From: JAFGSZ01 sp964492185
Lineage (GTDB): Bacteria > Bacteroidota > Bacteroidia > Bacteroidales > UBA10428
Direction: 5' to 3'
Assembly: GCA_964492185.1 (NCBI GenBank)
Contig: CAZBJH010000015.1
Coordinates: 1 to 45,722, forward strand
DNA: 45,722 nt
Every line of letters begins with the position of its first letter. The first letter of the stretch is position 1. Both the position numbers and the translations under genes were made by a program. The notes beneath the pieces were generated by a model. It saw only the letters and a program-made list of their open reading frames with translations, searched no databases and was not told where the DNA came from. Shown in pieces: positions 43,682 through 45,722 of the stretch.

Positions 43682-43842
43682 TCTGTCTATAAAGTTGGCA
43701 AAATGTTTAACCGGACATGTGTCTGTTCAGAAAGTTCCATTTGCAAGGCTCGCGCGGTCCGAAAACGCGGAGTTTACTAATCGTAAATGAGCAATTTTCG
43801 GACAAGCGTAACGCGGCAAATGGGACTTTATGGACAGACACT
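43678..43842 (+). mobile_element. MITE-like family B element (165 bp)
   Basis: Left end altered to ATAGTCTGTCTATAAAGTTG, inner end TGTGTCTGTTCAGAAAGTTC, nested core inverted repeats and right end ACTTTATGGACAGACACT. Flanked by ATTT on both sides (43674-43677, 43843-43846). The right flank overlaps the gdhA stop codon (43845-43847), so the element sits between two gene ends with almost no spare sequence. Confidence 0.9.
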
Positions 43843-43844
43843 AT

Positions 43845-45200
43845 TTATACCAATCCCTGTGCAAGCATAGCATCGGCCACCTTAATAAAACCGCCTATAT
43901 TTGCCCCGTTCACATAATTTACATCTCCCGCGTCATCTTTACCATACTGAACACAGGTAGAGTGAATGTTTTCCATGATCTTTTGCAGTCGTTCGTCCAC
44001 TTCTTCACGGCTCCAGGGAAGACGCATGGAGTTTTGTGTCATTTCCAGTCCCGAAACGGCCACACCTCCCGCGTTGGCAGCTTTACCCGGACCGTACAGT
44101 ATTTTTGCATCCAGGAATACTTCCACGGCCTCAGGGGTTGAAGGCATATTAGCTCCTTCGGATATTACAAAACAACCGTTCTTAACAAGCATTTTGGCAT
44201 TTTCTTCATTGATCTCGTTTTGTGTGGCACAGGGCAGGGCAATATCGCATTTTATACCCCAGGGTTGCTGGTCTTCTGTATATTCGGCTGACTTGAATTT
44301 TTGAATATATTCACTTATCCTGCCGCGACGGATATTCTTCAAATCCATCACATAATCGAGTTTTTCACGGCTGATGCCATCTTTATCATAGATAAAGCCG
44401 GATGAGTCGGAAAGTGTTACTACCTTTCCGCCTAATTCAATAATTTTTTCTGTTGCAAACTGGGCTACATTTCCCGAGCCTGATACAGTAACCGTTTTAT
44501 CCTTGAATGATTCACCTTTGGTTTTCAGCATTTCATCAGCAAAATACACTGCCCCGTAGCCGGTGGCTTCAGGCCTGATGAGGCTGCCACCCCATTCAAT
44601 TGCTTTACCGGTCAATACACCTGTAAATTCATTACGTATTCTCTTGTATTGTCCGAAAAGGTATCCTATTTCCCTGCCGCCTACGCCAATGTCACCGGCC
44701 GGGATATCAGTATCGGGACCTATGTGTCGTGACAATTCCGTCATAAAACTCTGACAGAAACGCATTACCTCATTGTCTGATTTTCCTTTAGGGTCAAAAT
44801 CGGAACCACCTTTTCCTCCACCCATGGGCAGGGTGGTAAGGCTGTTTTTAAATACCTGTTCAAATGCCAGGAATTTCAATATACCGATATTCACGGTAGG
44901 ATGGAAGCGCAGTCCTCCTTTATAGGGTCCGATCGCACTGTTCATCTCGATCCGGAATCCACGGTTTACCTGTATTTCTCCGCGGTCATCAAACCAGGGG
45001 ATACGGAACATGATCATCCGTTCAGGTTCAACCATGCGTTCAAGTATTTTGGCATGTTTGTACTTTGGATTTTCTTCTATGAAAGGCATCAGAGATTCGA
45101 CTACCTCCTGAACTGCCTGATGATACTCTGATTCACCCGGATTTTTGGCAATAATTTTTGCCATAAAATCATTTACTTTTCCCTCAAAAATGTTAGTCAT
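43845..45200 (-). CDS. gdhA: NADP-type glutamate dehydrogenase
   Basis: 451 residues, the usual hexameric GDH length. Motifs: GPYKGGLRFHPTVN near 92-105, catalytic Lys in LPMGGGKGGSDFDPKG near 125-140, DIPAGDIGVGGREIGYL near 167, and dinucleotide-binding VTVSGSGNVAQFATEK near 238-253. Forms glutamate from 2-oxoglutarate and ammonium. Single gene; the stop codon touches the flank of a family B element. Cofactor NADP(H) is inferred from similarity to the 450-residue biosynthetic type. Confidence 0.96.
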   Translation of the reverse strand: MTNIFEGKVNDFMAKIIAKNPGESEYHQAVQEVVESLMPFIEENPKYKHAKILERMVEPERMIMFRIPWFDDRGEIQVNRGFRIEMNSAIGPYKGGLRFHPTVNIGILKFLAFEQVFKNSLTTLPMGGGKGGSDFDPKGKSDNEVMRFCQSFMTELSRHIGPDTDIPAGDIGVGGREIGYLFGQYKRIRNEFTGVLTGKAIEWGGSLIRPEATGYGAVYFADEMLKTKGESFKDKTVTVSGSGNVAQFATEKIIELGGKVVTLSDSSGFIYDKDGISREKLDYVMDLKNIRRGRISEYIQKFKSAEYTEDQQPWGIKCDIALPCATQNEINEENAKMLVKNGCFVISEGANMPSTPEAVEVFLDAKILYGPGKAANAGGVAVSGLEMTQNSMRLPWSREEVDERLQKIMENIHSTCVQYGKDDAGDVNYVNGANIGGFIKVADAMLAQGLV

Positions 45201-45288
45201 TTCTATTATTGGTTTTTGAAATAATTGATATATAATAAAACACAGGAATTACCCCCGGATAGTAAATTGATGATCTAAAACTCTAATT

Positions 45289-45431
45289 AGTGCCTGTCCA
45301 TAATGTCCGATATCCGCGTTGCTGCTTACATTTTAAATCCTCAAATACTATAGTATACCGCGGTTTAAAATGTTCACGCGTCTTGATCCCGAACATTCTG
45401 AACAAACACTACGAGTTTATTGACAAACTCT
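45289..45431 (+). mobile_element. MITE-like family A element, armless form (143 bp)
   Basis: AGTGCCTGTCCATAATGTCC left end, core CATTTTAAATCCTC..CCGCGGTTTAAAATG, right end ending CAAACTCT. Flanks AATT and AAGT (one change). Identical in length to the 7803 copy. About 88 bp upstream of gdhA; the stretch 45432-45569 after it shows nothing that I recognise. Confidence 0.87.
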
Positions 45432-45569
45432 AAGTATTTGATGAGAGGCTATCCATGTATTCTTGCCACCAAAATAATAAACTTTGGTTTTGGTTCTCAT
45501 CGCGTGAGCCCATATTACGTGTTTCACTTATAAGATTACGTATTATTCTTATCCTGTTTTATGCTAATT

Positions 45570-45722
45570 AGTGTCTGTCCATAATGTCCGATATCCGCGT
45601 TGCTGCCAAAATTTTAAATCCTCGAATACCTTAGTATACCGCGGTTTAAAATTTTTTTCACAACGTTAATTATTTTTAAAGGTGTTCAAGAGCTCACTTC
45701 GTTCGGTTCGCGCGCCTTGATC
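45570..45722 (+). mobile_element. MITE-like family A element with right arm, cut by window end
   Basis: Left end AGTGTCTGTCCATAATGTCC after an AATT, core, then the arm TTTTCACAACGTTAATTATT..GAGCTCACTTCGTTCGGTTC on the right side, and the start of the right end GCGCGCCTTGATC at the window edge. Same arm placement as the 19171 copy. Confidence 0.88.

Noticed and set aside
1..45722. Repeats spaced along the window as a possible CRISPR array
   Set aside because: Copies are thousands of bases apart, have inverted ends and target duplications, and no cas genes are present.

Overview
The window looks like chromosomal DNA of a Bacteroidota member, most likely Bacteroidales or a close marine/anaerobic relative. 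The evidence is: two proteins with the C-terminal sorting domain of the type IX secretion system (T9SS), a DUF5723-like outer-membrane protein, Bacteroidota promoter -7 elements (TAnnTTTG) before many genes, A-rich leaders instead of clear Shine-Dalgarno sites, and a mutL - rhomboid - rhomboid - exo/endonuclease gene order typical of the phylum. Almost everything is core metabolism or housekeeping. There is no phage, CRISPR array, plasmid module or transposase gene.

Layout. 0.2-8 kb: an orphan winged-helix protein, membrane pyrophosphatase (hppA), ComM-like ATPase, an outer-membrane protein with a lipoprotein partner, and gmhA. 8-15 kb: a small membrane protein, mutL, two rhomboid proteases, a membrane-anchored EEP phosphatase/nuclease and a DEAD-box helicase. 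15-24.7 kb: a secreted GH27 alpha-galactosidase, bifunctional nuclease, CNT nucleoside transporter, and a six-PAS hybrid histidine kinase followed by a membrane glycosyltransferase. 24.9-30.5 kb: a T9SS cargo protein, recQ, tatC and lptB, with 22 tandem heptamers just before lptB. 31-34.4 kb: tRNA-Leu(UAG), tig, clpP, clpX (folding and proteolysis). 34.4-41.1 kb: a complete tryptophan operon, trpEGDCFBA, preceded by a 19-residue leader peptide with four consecutive Trp codons and an attenuator. 41.2-45.2 kb: a C-terminal processing protease, dCMP-type deaminase, a T9SS-domain remnant and gdhA.

The structure not explained by genes is a set of non-coding mobile repeats. I define two families of MITE-like elements from the sequence. 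Family A is 143-198 bp and has six copies plus a remnant. Family B is exactly 165 bp in all three complete copies, with a truncated copy and remnants. Both begin with AGTG-type ends and finish in CACT/CTCT-type ends, share terminal inverted repeats, and are flanked by 4-bp A/T duplications (AATT, ATTT, ATAT). Family A is modular: a roughly 55-bp arm is present on the left of a palindromic core, on the right in inverted orientation, or absent, as if each copy had lost arms from a larger palindrome. Several copies sit exactly at gene 3' ends, and in two cases the element supplies most of the stop codon.

The most functionally specific discovery is the trp leader: a peptide with four Trp codons inside the loop of a perfect 14-bp inverted repeat, followed by a 12-bp terminator stem. 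A 7-nt segment spanning the leader stop codon is exactly complementary to the terminator loop, suggesting a compact ribosome-controlled switch.
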